Below are positions 31,061 through 39,679 of a stretch of 52,739 nt of DNA, piece after piece. Position 1 is the stretch's first letter. Every line of letters starts with the position of its first letter. Source of the stretch: a virus; IMG/VR virus record IMGVR_UViG_3300030104_001024, positions 1-52,739 of that record. The stretch is one strand, 5' to 3'. The notes below the pieces were generated by a model. It was not told the DNA's origin and made no database searches. It saw only the letters and a list, made by a program, of their open reading frames with translations. The position numbers were made by a program, and so were the translations under genes.

Positions 31061-31922
31061 CCCTCAATTTTTGGCTCTCAGACCTCGTTCACAGAAGGAT
31101 TACGAGTATGTGCTCAACAGAGCCTTACAGACCCCTGTTAGCGTTTCTAAAGCGTTTGAGAGCATACGGATAGCAAAGGTATCGGTGAGTGATTGTAAGA
31201 TTGTTTATCAGTCTTGGCTACAAAAGGGTAAACGTATGGCAAACAACACCGCTACTGTCTTGTCTGTGGTGTTTAACATGGCAGAGGAGCTTGAACTTCT
31301 GGCAAGTAACCCTATGAGGCGAGTAAAAAAGGCAAAACAAGAGGTGCGGAGGGTAATGTGGTCACGAGATCAAGTAAAATTATTCCTTGACACCGCATAT
31401 AGTCAGTACAAGTGGCGAAGTATTGGGTTAATTGTCCACATGGCATACGAATTTGCTCAAAGAGTAGGCGATATGCGACTACTTGAGTGGAAATGTATTG
31501 ATTTTGACACAAAAAGACTTGACTTGGTGCAGTCAAAACGTAGGGCAGAGGTGCATATACCTATTAATGCTAGTCTATTGGCTATGTTGCTAGAACAACA
31601 CAACGATTTTGGGTTTCAAGAGTACGTTGTTCCAAATGTTAGACCTATAAATGGTAGCTACAGACCCTACAATGAGTTTGAGGTGTCCATTTTAGTCAAT
31701 GAAGTCAAGACAGAGGCAGGTTTACCTAAAGAATTAACTGCTATGGACATGAGAAGAACCGCTATTACGGAAATGGTGGAGGCAGGAGTAGATACTACGC
31801 AGATTATGGCGGTATCTGGTCACAATTCGCCTCAATCAATGCGACCATACATCAAACATACGTTTAAATCAGCAAATAATGCACTTGCAAGGAGGGATTC
31901 ATACAAAAATGAAGTTTCTTGA
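30999..31922 (+). CDS. int: tyrosine recombinase / integrase
   Basis: 307 residues from the ATG at 30999 (MGIKPKEIKTIGQMVEYYLH), chosen because GGGAGA precedes it; the TTG seven codons earlier is unlikely. The N-terminal SAM-like core-binding domain covers about 10-110. The catalytic domain has R155 (YEFAQRVGDMRLLEW), K180 (VQSKRRAEV), then MDMRRTAITEM with R252, where the usual His of HxxR is Met249. It continues with SGHNSP (H275) and nucleophile Y284 (MRPYIKH). The gene overlaps the primase by 14 bases. HMO-2011-type phages carry an integrase at this place. It may support lysogeny, but no repressor is recognised in the window. Confidence 0.85.
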   Translation: MGIKPKEIKTIGQMVEYYLHSPQFLALRPRSQKDYEYVLNRALQTPVSVSKAFESIRIAKVSVSDCKIVYQSWLQKGKRMANNTATVLSVVFNMAEELELLASNPMRRVKKAKQEVRRVMWSRDQVKLFLDTAYSQYKWRSIGLIVHMAYEFAQRVGDMRLLEWKCIDFDTKRLDLVQSKRRAEVHIPINASLLAMLLEQHNDFGFQEYVVPNVRPINGSYRPYNEFEVSILVNEVKTEAGLPKELTAMDMRRTAITEMVEAGVDTTQIMAVSGHNSPQSMRPYIKHTFKSANNALARRDSYKNEVS

Positions 31923-32676
31923 GAATATAGAGTTAGCAGATGGTGAAACTTTGACAATGAATTGTCCAGTTTGTAAGGGCATCAAGAAGTTTACTATCAC
32001 TAAGGTGGATAGGGTGCTACTTTACAACTGCTATCGTAATAGTTGCACAGTAAAAGGAGCAAAGAAAGTGGATAGAACGGCAGACGACATAAAACGTAAG
32101 ATGAATGGACACTCAATAAAGTCTGAGCCTCTTGAATTTAAGATACCAGAGTATTTCTCTAGGGATTTAGACGAATGTGATGACTTTATTATGAAATGGA
32201 ACTTGTCAAGTGTAGATTTGTATCATGATGTAAAAAATAATAGGGTCGTGTTTCCTATTAAGAAAAAGGGTAGGGTCGTAGATGCCATAGGAAGAGCTTT
32301 AGACAAAAATGTAGTACCAAAGTGGTACAAATATGGTTCTCATGCCTCTCATTATTCTCACACTGTAGAGAGGCTACCAGTTTCTACTGCGGTGCTTGTG
32401 GAAGATGTCCTCTCTGCTATAACAGTAGCTACTTACTTTCCTGTAACAGGTTTTGGCATTTTAGGTACGGCATTATTGCAGGAACACATATATCTTCTAT
32501 CTAACTTTGATAGGGTCGTAGTCGCTCTTGACCCTGATGCCCTACAGAAAACGCTACAACATAGTAAAGAGTTGACAAATTATGTAAAAAGTGTTAGAGT
32601 CCTACGGCTCACGGACGATTTAAAGTATAAGAATTTAGAAGACTTTAACAAATTGAGGGAGATGTTAAATGAATAA
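31909..32676 (+). CDS. DNA primase (zinc finger plus Toprim)
   Basis: 255 residues from the ATG at 31909, which has AAGGAGG upstream; the longer frame starts within the integrase. Zinc-binding C19, C22, C41 and C46 (MNCPVC ... NCYRNSC). The Toprim core follows: VLVEDVLSAI with E165 and ALDPDA with D208 and D210. It resembles the primase half of T7 gp4 but is encoded separately from the helicase, which lies two genes later. It makes RNA primers for lagging strand synthesis. The C-terminus overlaps the next gene by 8 bases. Confidence 0.8.
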   Translation: MKFLENIELADGETLTMNCPVCKGIKKFTITKVDRVLLYNCYRNSCTVKGAKKVDRTADDIKRKMNGHSIKSEPLEFKIPEYFSRDLDECDDFIMKWNLSSVDLYHDVKNNRVVFPIKKKGRVVDAIGRALDKNVVPKWYKYGSHASHYSHTVERLPVSTAVLVEDVLSAITVATYFPVTGFGILGTALLQEHIYLLSNFDRVVVALDPDALQKTLQHSKELTNYVKSVRVLRLTDDLKYKNLEDFNKLREMLNE

Positions 32677-33223
32677 ATGTAATACTTGTGGTGAAGAACT
32701 TACAGATAAGAACTGGCTTGATTCGTGGAAAGTTGTTAATAGAAAACAATGTAAGGATTGTTCTACAAAGAATAATGTTAGTAGCAATCCGAATCGAATG
32801 TATGTAGATGGGCATTATATACCACAAAGCCATCCTCTACATCAGGCAGGGCGGTACACTAGCTTTGCAGAGCAGTTAAGAGTGGTTTCAAGTCTTCCTG
32901 ATAATATTAGTAAACTTAATAAGAGTAAACGTGGTGAAGTCTATATAATACATAATCCTGCTTGGAAAAAGTGGTACAAGATAGGTATGGCGGTAGAATC
33001 AAAGAATAGGTTGAATGGCTATCAAACGTCAAGTCCCTTTAGAGATTATAGCTTACTTTATACCATCTCTGTGAAGAACAGATATAAGGGTGAAATTATG
33101 GCACATAAGGTAGCAGAAAAGATTTGTCTTGAAAGAAATAACGAATGGTTCTATACTGAGGATATAGGTAAAATTAAATATGAAATGGAAAAGAAATTAT
33201 ATGGGATGAGAATAAATGGTTGA
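32669..33223 (+). CDS. GIY-YIG nuclease-like protein with N-terminal zinc finger
   Basis: 184 residues. N-terminal CNTCGEEL and CKDC (C4, C7, C28, C31) form a zinc finger. From about residue 89 there is a GIY-YIG domain of T5orf172 type: GEVYIIHNPAWKKWYKIGMA, then RLNGYQTSSPFRDYSLLYTI, and the His/Glu ending of the motif (AHKVAEKICLERNNEWFY). It lies between primase and helicase genes, as in several pelagiphages. It could be a repair or recombination nuclease or a homing-type enzyme that has settled in a conserved place. The exact activity is unknown. Confidence 0.75.
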   Translation: MNKCNTCGEELTDKNWLDSWKVVNRKQCKDCSTKNNVSSNPNRMYVDGHYIPQSHPLHQAGRYTSFAEQLRVVSSLPDNISKLNKSKRGEVYIIHNPAWKKWYKIGMAVESKNRLNGYQTSSPFRDYSLLYTISVKNRYKGEIMAHKVAEKICLERNNEWFYTEDIGKIKYEMEKKLYGMRING

Positions 33224-34451
33224 ACTAGCATTAATACGAAGTCTGCTTGATAAAGAGTTCTATGGCGATCATAAAGGGACACGCTGTCCTGATGAACTTT
33301 TTAGTAAGGACATTCGTAAGATAAAAAAGACAGTTGACTTTGCCATGCAGAATTATGGTAAGGACAGTATAACAGTAAGAGAGCTAGAGGGTTTATTCTT
33401 CTCTCACAATAGCACTCTTACTACTGCCTCAAAGCAGGTGTTTAAAGAACTATTCTGCAAATTAGAGCGAGAGCAGGTTATGGATAAGGAGATAGCTAAA
33501 GATGTAATGTCTAAGTTGTTTCAACAATATGTAGGAGAAAAGATTGCCAATATAGGGTTTGATTACGTAAATGGGGAAGAGGCTACACTAGAGCCATTAA
33601 GGAGAATCATTAGTGACCACCAAGACAACTTCCTTCCTAACTTTAAAATTGAGTGGGATGATATAAGTTTTGAGAGTATATTAGAACAAGCTAACCAGAA
33701 GTCTAAGTGGAAGTTTAATATACCTTCACTGGCTAGAAGACTAGAGGGTATAAGCGGTGGGCAACTCATTATAGTGGGTGCTCGTCCCAATACTGGTAAG
33801 ACATCTTTTCACGCAAGTATCATTGCATCCAGAGGTGGCTTTGTCGATCAAGGAGCAAAGTGTAGGGTTCTGTGTAATGAAGAGCCTTACTATAGGGTTG
33901 CATCTCGTTATCTTTGCACCAGAGCAGAGCTTTCTCTTGCGGAGATAGGTAGTGGCAGTGCAAATCATGCTTTGGCAGTCGAGCGATACAATAAAATACG
34001 ACACAATGTTAAGATTAAGGATGTTACTGGCAAGAAGATGGATTGGGTGGAGAATATGATAAAGGTAGAAAGACCTGACGTTGTTGTTCTGGATATGGGC
34101 GATAAGTTTGCTACTCGTACTGGAGAACGAATGGACTTATATCTCAAGGAGGCTGCAATTCACGCAAGAAATATTGCAAAAGAGTACGATTGTGCTATAA
34201 TCTGGATGTCTCAGCTATCTGCAGAGGCAGAGGGTAAAATCAATGTTGACCAATCTATGCTAGAAGGGAGTAAGACAGGAAAGGCGGCAGAAGCGGATTT
34301 GATGCTTTTACTAAGTAAGAATCCACAGATGGAAGGGCAGGAGGACAATGACCCACAAAGGCACATTGTCATAGCAAAGAATAAGATAAACGGATGGCAT
34401 GGAAAGATCCATGTTGAGTTAGATGTAGAGAGAGGTAGATATACTGCATGA
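33216..34451 (+). CDS. replicative DNA helicase, DnaB type
   Basis: 411 residues. N-terminal helical domain about 1-130. RecA-like motor: Walker A GARPNTGKTS (188-197), the acidic coupling residue in LCNEEPYYR (about 219-226), Walker B DVVVLDMGDK (288-297), sensor WMSQLS and the arginine-finger region near the C-terminus. Related to T7 gp4 helicase and marine DnaB proteins. Encoded right after primase and the GIY-YIG gene and overlapping the polymerase gene by 4 bases; it unwinds the replication fork. Confidence 0.9.
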   Translation: MVELALIRSLLDKEFYGDHKGTRCPDELFSKDIRKIKKTVDFAMQNYGKDSITVRELEGLFFSHNSTLTTASKQVFKELFCKLEREQVMDKEIAKDVMSKLFQQYVGEKIANIGFDYVNGEEATLEPLRRIISDHQDNFLPNFKIEWDDISFESILEQANQKSKWKFNIPSLARRLEGISGGQLIIVGARPNTGKTSFHASIIASRGGFVDQGAKCRVLCNEEPYYRVASRYLCTRAELSLAEIGSGSANHALAVERYNKIRHNVKIKDVTGKKMDWVENMIKVERPDVVVLDMGDKFATRTGERMDLYLKEAAIHARNIAKEYDCAIIWMSQLSAEAEGKINVDQSMLEGSKTGKAAEADLMLLLSKNPQMEGQEDNDPQRHIVIAKNKINGWHGKIHVELDVERGRYTA

Positions 34452-36496
34452 AGATTATATTAGACGTAGAGAATACAACAACCAAGAGGGATGGCAAGTT
34501 ACACCTTGACCCATTTGAGCCTGACAATTCGTTAACACTTGTGGGTGTTCAAGACTATTTAGAAAATGAAAGCTCTGTATTTGTGTTTGACCACAACGAA
34601 AAGGTTATAACAGATGATGATGCAGACAAAAGATTACAAAGAGTTCTTGATAATACGACACTACTAATTGGTCACAACCTACAATACGATTTACAATGGT
34701 TGTGGGGATGCGGATTTAAGTATGATGGAGAGATATTTGATACAATGTTGGGTGCTTATATACTCCAACGTGGTCAGAAGGGGTCTGTGAGCCTTGAAAA
34801 CTGTGCTGAGAGGTACAATTTAGAGGTAAAGAAGTCTGATACACTCAAGGATTACTTTAGACGAGGTTTTCAGACAAATGAAATACCTCTTGACGAATTA
34901 TCTGAGTATCTACGTCAGGATTTAGTCGTTACAAAGGATTTATATTGGAAATTAATGGAAGAATATGACAAGCCAGAGGGAAAGACACTTGACAAAGTGC
35001 TAGATGTTTCAAACAAGGTGTGTAAGTCCCTTGCAAAGATGTATATGAGAGGGTTTGCTATAGATAAAGACGTATTAGAAGAAGTGAAGCAGGACTTTGA
35101 AACAGAGTTGAGAGAGATAGAAGAGAGATTGCAGAGCCAAGTGAAGAGACTGATGGGCGACACACCTATCAACCTCAATTCGCCAGAACAAGTGAGTCAA
35201 GTTATATTTTCTCGCATACTCAAGAATAAAAAAGAGTGGGTACTTGCCTTTGATAATGTGCTTGACAAAGACGACTTTCGTAAAACTGTCAAGGATAACA
35301 GTTACTTAATGGTAAAAACTAAAGCAAGTATTTGCCACACATGTAAAGGCAAAGGGCGAGTACACAAGGTTAAGAAGGATGGCACACCATTTGCCAAGCC
35401 AAGCAGATGTCCAGAGTGTGACACCAGAGGGTATCTTCTAACTAAGTCAAACTTCATGGCAGGTCTTGGGTTCTTCCCCTTGTCTAAAGATTGGGTAAGT
35501 GCAAATGGCTTTTCCACAAGTAAGGGCAATCTCGACATACTTATTAATATTGCCAAGTCTAAGGCTATGACTGAGGCAGAGGTGTTTCTGACAGACTTGA
35601 AGCGTCAGAGTGCTGTGTCAAGCTATTTATCCTCTTTTGTAGAGGGTATAGGTGCATACACAAAGCAAGATGGTAAGTTACATGTGTCTCTTACTCAGCA
35701 TGTTACCGCTACTGGTAGATTTAGTGGACGCAACCCAAATATGCAGAATATGCCACGAGGCGGTACATTTCCAGTAAAGAAGGTGTTTGTGTCTCGTTGG
35801 GATGGTGGTAAGATAGTGGAGGCAGACTTTGCACAGCTTGAGTTTAGGGTTGCAGCATTTTTGTCACAAGACCAAACTGCTATGGATGAAGTAGGTACAG
35901 GGTTTGACGTGCATTCTTATACCGCTAAGGTTATATCCAATGCAGGACAACCAACTTCAAGGCAAGACGCTAAGGCACACACCTTTGCCCCTCTCTATGG
36001 AGCTACAGGGTTTGGTAGGACAAAAGCTGAGGCAGAGTATTATAAACACTTTATGAAGAAATATAAAGGTATAGCAGGGTGGCATAAGCGTTTGGGGGAT
36101 CAAGCGTTAAATGAGGGCATTGTTACAGTGCCATCTGGTAGACAGTATGCCTTCCCAGATGTGGAGAGAAGAGCAAGTGGTTCGCCTACACATTTTACTA
36201 TGATAAAGAATTATCCTGTGCAGGGATTTGCAACTGGTGACATTGTTCCCATTGTACTTCTGGAAATAGACAAGAGACTAGAGGGTCTACAATCTTGTCT
36301 TGTCAATACGGTACACGACTCCGTAGTAATTGACGTACACCCTGCAGAAGAAACAGAGGTTATTAACCTTATAAAAAAGGTGAATTATGACCTCAATGAC
36401 ATTATAGATAGTTACTATGATGTAAAGATTAATGTTCCAATGGTGCTTGAAGCAAAAATAGGAAATAATTGGCTTGACACCAAGGACGTTATGTAG
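34448..36496 (+). CDS. family A DNA polymerase with DnaJ-like zinc insert
   Basis: 682 residues. 3'-5' exonuclease: LDVENT (D6, E8), IGHNLQYDLQWL (about 74-85) and YLRQDLVVTKDLY (154-166). Then an insert at about 295-330 with CHTCKGKGR (C296, C299) and CPECDTRGY (C321, C324): two CxxCxGxG-like arms of a DnaJ central domain. Polymerase: motif A VEADFAQLEFR (D460), motif B RQDAKAHTFAPLYG (R505, K509, F513), motif C HDS (623-625). F513 matches E. coli Phe762. The zinc insert is known from phage HMO-2011 and its relatives. It is the replicative polymerase; no separate 5'-3' exonuclease domain is present. Confidence 0.95.
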   Translation: MKIILDVENTTTKRDGKLHLDPFEPDNSLTLVGVQDYLENESSVFVFDHNEKVITDDDADKRLQRVLDNTTLLIGHNLQYDLQWLWGCGFKYDGEIFDTMLGAYILQRGQKGSVSLENCAERYNLEVKKSDTLKDYFRRGFQTNEIPLDELSEYLRQDLVVTKDLYWKLMEEYDKPEGKTLDKVLDVSNKVCKSLAKMYMRGFAIDKDVLEEVKQDFETELREIEERLQSQVKRLMGDTPINLNSPEQVSQVIFSRILKNKKEWVLAFDNVLDKDDFRKTVKDNSYLMVKTKASICHTCKGKGRVHKVKKDGTPFAKPSRCPECDTRGYLLTKSNFMAGLGFFPLSKDWVSANGFSTSKGNLDILINIAKSKAMTEAEVFLTDLKRQSAVSSYLSSFVEGIGAYTKQDGKLHVSLTQHVTATGRFSGRNPNMQNMPRGGTFPVKKVFVSRWDGGKIVEADFAQLEFRVAAFLSQDQTAMDEVGTGFDVHSYTAKVISNAGQPTSRQDAKAHTFAPLYGATGFGRTKAEAEYYKHFMKKYKGIAGWHKRLGDQALNEGIVTVPSGRQYAFPDVERRASGSPTHFTMIKNYPVQGFATGDIVPIVLLEIDKRLEGLQSCLVNTVHDSVVIDVHPAEETEVINLIKKVNYDLNDIIDSYYDVKINVPMVLEAKIGNNWLDTKDVM

Positions 36497-36502
36497 TATA
36501 TT
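36474..36502 (+). promoter_or_regulatory. consensus sigma-70 promoter inside the end of the polymerase gene
   Basis: TTGACA (36474-36479), 17 bases, TATATT (36497-36502): a perfect -35 and a 5/6 -10 with ideal spacing. It overlaps the last codons of the polymerase gene and lies 31 bases before the start at 36533. It could give extra expression of the nuclease and nucleotide-metabolism genes downstream. Confidence 0.6.
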
Positions 36503-36532
36503 CAAATGATTCGTTTTAAGGAGAAACAAAGA

Positions 36533-37414
36533 ATGGAAAATAATTTAGCAGTTATGGGTACGAAGGAAAGCTTGGCAGACATTATGGGAATGTCCAACAC
36601 TCCTCCATCATCACGCTCTGCTCTTGCAGAGATTAAGCAGGTTCACCAGAACATCATGGGGACTAAGAAGGTTGATGGAGAGAACATGGAGGTTGCCGTA
36701 ATCAAGGCAGGTGCGTACTCTGTTACTTTCCCTGACGAGACTGTATATTACAGTTCTACAATAACCATTAGACCTTTCATGCAAAGGTTTCAATGGGAAC
36801 GGTGGGATGATAACTTCACCAGACCTGACGGTGGTTCTGGCAGAATGTTACGATCTGTAATGGGTAAGTCTCTTACAGTGGATTTAAAGGATAACTACGG
36901 AGGTTTTAACTGCGGTAGACCTTCTGGTTATGTCAAGGACTTTTCGTCCTTGCCACAAGAAACACAGGACGTTATGAGAGGTACTAAAAGGTACAAGATT
37001 ATATTCGGAATGTGTACGCTCGATGATGCTAAGGACGAGAACGGTAAATCTGTTGATGTTAAAGAGTTCCCCTTCTTTATGCGTATCAAAAATCGTGATA
37101 GCTTCAAAGCTATGGCAGACATATTTGGTATGATACAACGGAAGAACCGTCTTCCTATTCAGCATAATCTAAAGTTGTCTAGTGAATTAAAGAGTATTCC
37201 TAGTGGTGCGACATACGCAGTTGTCAAAGCCTCTCTAGGGAGTGAAGTAGAGATTACCACTGATGACCAAGAAACGCTGAATAGCTTTGTTGAGTGGGTT
37301 GAATCTATGAACTCAATCACTCTTTCCAAATGGGAAGAGCATAGAAGACCAGAGGAATTGTCTCAAGCAGACGAGGACATTGTATCTTCTATCGTAGAGA
37401 TTGAGGAAGAATAG
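36533..37414 (+). CDS. probable ssDNA-binding protein
   Basis: 293 residues from the ATG at 36533 with AAGGAG 11 bases upstream; the earlier in-frame ATG lies inside the ribosome binding site region. No catalytic motif. The centre has strands with aromatic residues (VYYSSTITIRPFMQRFQWER, DLKDNYGGFNCGRPSG), and the C-terminus is acidic (EELSQADEDIVSSIVEIEEE), like that of many ssDNA-binding proteins, whose tails recruit partner enzymes. It lies between the polymerase and the nuclease genes and has its own promoter, which fits an abundant SSB. The call is inferred. Confidence 0.45.
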   Translation: MENNLAVMGTKESLADIMGMSNTPPSSRSALAEIKQVHQNIMGTKKVDGENMEVAVIKAGAYSVTFPDETVYYSSTITIRPFMQRFQWERWDDNFTRPDGGSGRMLRSVMGKSLTVDLKDNYGGFNCGRPSGYVKDFSSLPQETQDVMRGTKRYKIIFGMCTLDDAKDENGKSVDVKEFPFFMRIKNRDSFKAMADIFGMIQRKNRLPIQHNLKLSSELKSIPSGATYAVVKASLGSEVEITTDDQETLNSFVEWVESMNSITLSKWEEHRRPEELSQADEDIVSSIVEIEEE

Positions 37415-38287
37415 ATGAACCATCCTGCGGAACTGGCGATACACGAGTTTCTACAGAAAGTTTCACTTGGTAAAGCCAAGATGAATAAGGCTACCCTCCA
37501 CCACATAGCCAAAGATGTAGAGAGTGCTCTAGCTCGCCAGTTCTCAGGGGAAAAGCGTAAGTTTAAGCTTCGTATGTCTAACTTGGGACGTAAGAAGTGT
37601 CAGCTTTGGTTTGAAAAGAACCGCCCTGAGAAAAGACAAGCTAATTCGCCTTATTTCTTAATTAACATGATACTAGGGGATATTGTAGAAGCGGTATTTA
37701 AGGGACTTCTACGAGCATCTAAAGTAAAGTTTGAGGACAGTAAAAAGGTAGTGTTAAAAACTAAAAAGAAAGACATAGAGGGAAGTTATGACTTAGTTCT
37801 AAACGATAAAGTAGACGATGTAAAGTCTACGTCACCTTGGTCTTACGATAATAAATTCGTGGACTTCAGCACATTAAAGAGTAAAGATAGCTTTGGCTAT
37901 GTTGCACAACTCGCAGGGTATGCTAAGGCTAGAGGAGTAAAGGCAGGAGGTTGGTGGGCAGTTAATAAAGCCAACGGAAACTTCAAATATGTTGATGCAG
38001 ACGATCTTGACATGGAAGAAGAATTAAAGAAGATAGACGAGACTATTGCCTACATAGAAGATGACGAGCCTTTTGAAAGATGCTACGAACCCATACAAGA
38101 AACATATTATGGCAAGTCTAGTGGTAACACAAAGCTAGGTATAGAGTGTAGTCTATGTTCTTTTAGAGATGCTTGTTGGACAGATCTTCAAGTTTTACCA
38201 TCAAAAGTCTCCAGATCATCAAACCCTCCTCTAATTAATTATGTAAAGGTTGCAGATGGCGAAACTAAAGTTAAAGAGCAAGTTTGA
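37415..38287 (+). CDS. Cas4-like PD-(D/E)XK exonuclease with Fe-S Cys set
   Basis: 290 residues. Nuclease core: EGSYDLVLND with D126, VDDVKSTS with D135 and K137, and the following Q165 (YVAQLAGYA). Four cysteines fit the Fe-S cluster of Cas4/AddB enzymes: C62 near the N-terminus (RKKCQLWF) and C245, C248, C254 at the end (IECSLCSFRDACW). There is no CRISPR array or other cas gene in the window, so this is a phage recombination/DNA degradation exonuclease, probably doing the job of T7 gp6. It starts directly after the previous stop. Confidence 0.8.
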   Translation: MNHPAELAIHEFLQKVSLGKAKMNKATLHHIAKDVESALARQFSGEKRKFKLRMSNLGRKKCQLWFEKNRPEKRQANSPYFLINMILGDIVEAVFKGLLRASKVKFEDSKKVVLKTKKKDIEGSYDLVLNDKVDDVKSTSPWSYDNKFVDFSTLKSKDSFGYVAQLAGYAKARGVKAGGWWAVNKANGNFKYVDADDLDMEEELKKIDETIAYIEDDEPFERCYEPIQETYYGKSSGNTKLGIECSLCSFRDACWTDLQVLPSKVSRSSNPPLINYVKVADGETKVKEQV

Positions 38288-38645
38288 GTATGATGTAGCA
38301 AAGTGGCTTAGATCAGTTAAACAGAAGGTTAGGTATGAAGAAATTAGAATTAAATACGCTGTCTTACGACACAGGTACTATAAGCCTGACTTTATTCTTA
38401 ACAATGGTATTATTATTGAAGCGAAAGGATGGCTAAGACCGAGTGACAGAACCAAACATTTATTAATAAAAGAACAGTATCCTGACCTAGATATAAGGTT
38501 TTTATTTCAAAATGCTAACAACTTTTTAAGGAAGGGATCTAAGACACGGTATTCTGATTGGTGTGATAGACACGGCTTTTTATATGCACACCAAGAGATA
38601 CCAAAACAATGGTTGACAGAACGGAAAAAAAGGATAAAACTATAG
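38256..38645 (+). CDS. T7 endonuclease I-like Holliday junction resolvase
   Basis: 129 residues from the ATG at 38256 (MAKLKLKSKFEYDVAKWLRS); it overlaps the end of the exonuclease gene. The active-site pattern of T7 gp3 is complete: E11 (KFEYD), D45 (YKPDFIL), E55 and K57 (IIEAKGW), followed by the diagnostic RFLFQNANNFLRKGSKTRYS and WCDRHGF. It resolves branched DNA before packaging and may help break host DNA. Very confident. Confidence 0.92.
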   Translation: MAKLKLKSKFEYDVAKWLRSVKQKVRYEEIRIKYAVLRHRYYKPDFILNNGIIIEAKGWLRPSDRTKHLLIKEQYPDLDIRFLFQNANNFLRKGSKTRYSDWCDRHGFLYAHQEIPKQWLTERKKRIKL

Positions 38646-38649
38646 TCTC

Positions 38650-38973
38650 ATGGAAAAACAATACATAAAAAAAGATGATTATGCTCTGGTTATATCCGTT
38701 GACACAGATGATCTTGGTAGAGCTACAGGAGAGAGTACGTTCAATTTATTATATAATGACGACAATAAGTGGGACAAAGGGACGCATGACGGTGTAATTG
38801 ATATGTTGACAATTATGATGGAAGTGATTAGAATAATGGAGATTGATTCTGAGTTTAGACATATGATGTCAGGCTTCCTACAAAAGCACACACCTAAAGT
38901 GCCTAAGCTCGAAGTTGTAGAAAATAAAGATAACATTATTAGAGTAGATTGGAGTGATAAAGATGAAAGATAA
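38650..38973 (+). CDS. early/middle protein, unknown
   Basis: 107 residues. Contains LVISVDTDDLGRATGESTFN and a helical middle (VIDMLTIMMEVIRIMEIDSE), acidic overall. ATG at 38650 follows the resolvase stop by 4 bases and has a poor ribosome site, so it is likely coupled to it. Overlaps the next gene by 11 bases. No family recognised. Confidence 0.5.
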   Translation: MEKQYIKKDDYALVISVDTDDLGRATGESTFNLLYNDDNKWDKGTHDGVIDMLTIMMEVIRIMEIDSEFRHMMSGFLQKHTPKVPKLEVVENKDNIIRVDWSDKDER

Positions 38974-39190
38974 TGTAAACCATCCAGAACATTATACTAA
39001 CGGAAGTATAGAATGTATAGAGGCAATGAAAGCTATGATGGAAGGGTCTAGTGTGTCTCCTTTCATTGGGGATCTGTGGGGTAATGTGTTTAAATATGTA
39101 TGGAGATGGGATAAGAAAGGCATACCCTTAGAGCAATTACAAAAGGCTAGATTTTATTTAAACAAAATGATTAGTGAGTTAGAAAAATGA
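38963..39190 (+). CDS. DUF3310 family protein
   Basis: 75 residues from the ATG at 38963, which has GGAG upstream; the ATG three codons earlier is in that site. The signature NHPEHYTNGSIECIEAM, then GNVFKYVWRWDKKG and LEQLQKARFYLNKMISEL is that of DUF3310, a widely spread small phage protein often beside nucleotide metabolism genes. The activity is not known. Confidence 0.8.
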   Translation: MKDNVNHPEHYTNGSIECIEAMKAMMEGSSVSPFIGDLWGNVFKYVWRWDKKGIPLEQLQKARFYLNKMISELEK

Positions 39191-39360
39191 AGTTCACAGT
39201 AAATATGATAATAGAGGTAGACGAAGAAGAAAACATACTACCTATAAATTATGATGGAAAAGAACAAGATGAACAAGCATTAAAAGATTTACTAAAAGAC
39301 TATTTATTTGACATTGATGGAATAGCGTTGGAAGGAGTGAAAATTAAAAAGCATGGTTAA
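39187..39360 (+). CDS. 57-residue acidic protein, unknown
   Basis: ATG overlaps the DUF3310 stop (ATGA). The product starts with a strand (MKFTVNMIIEVDEEENILPI), then an acidic helix (EQALKDLLKDYLFDIDG). It overlaps MazG by 8 bases. Coupling to both neighbours supports it. Unknown function. Confidence 0.5.
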   Translation: MKFTVNMIIEVDEEENILPINYDGKEQDEQALKDLLKDYLFDIDGIALEGVKIKKHG

Positions 39361-39679
39361 ACAAAAAATAAATATGAAAGTGTATGGAGAAGAAGTAGAG
39401 AAGTTAATTGTCACAGAAAAAAAGAATAGACTTATTGAGAATACACTAGGTCTAGTTGGTGAAGCAGGAGAAGTAGCGGAGAAGATAAAAAAAGTAGTTA
39501 GAGATAAAGAGTTCTCTAAGGAAGAAGTCGAGAAAGAGTTAGGTGATGTATTGTTCTATGTTACAGCTTTAGCTAATTATATTGGCACAGATTTACAGAC
39601 AGTAGCTACAATAAACTTAGAAAAACTACATGACAGACGAGATAGAAATAAAATACATGGATCAGGGGATAATAGATGA
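39353..39679 (+). CDS. mazG: MazG-type nucleotide pyrophosphohydrolase
   Basis: 108 residues. Motif EAGE (37-40) in LGLVGEAGEVAEKIKK, and ELGDVLFYVTALA with E62 and D65, together form the Mg-binding EExxE..ExxD set of MazG. It hydrolyses (d)NTPs to monophosphates plus pyrophosphate; in marine phages it is proposed to adjust nucleotide pools or alarmone level. It overlaps the ribonucleotide reductase start by 4 bases, which fits a nucleotide-supply operon. Confidence 0.88.
   Translation: MVKQKINMKVYGEEVEKLIVTEKKNRLIENTLGLVGEAGEVAEKIKKVVRDKEFSKEEVEKELGDVLFYVTALANYIGTDLQTVATINLEKLHDRRDRNKIHGSGDNR

Noticed and set aside
37415-38287. Cas4-like gene as part of a CRISPR or defence system
   Set aside because: Its neighbours are SSB-like, endonuclease I and MazG genes, the usual replication and recombination setting in marine phages.
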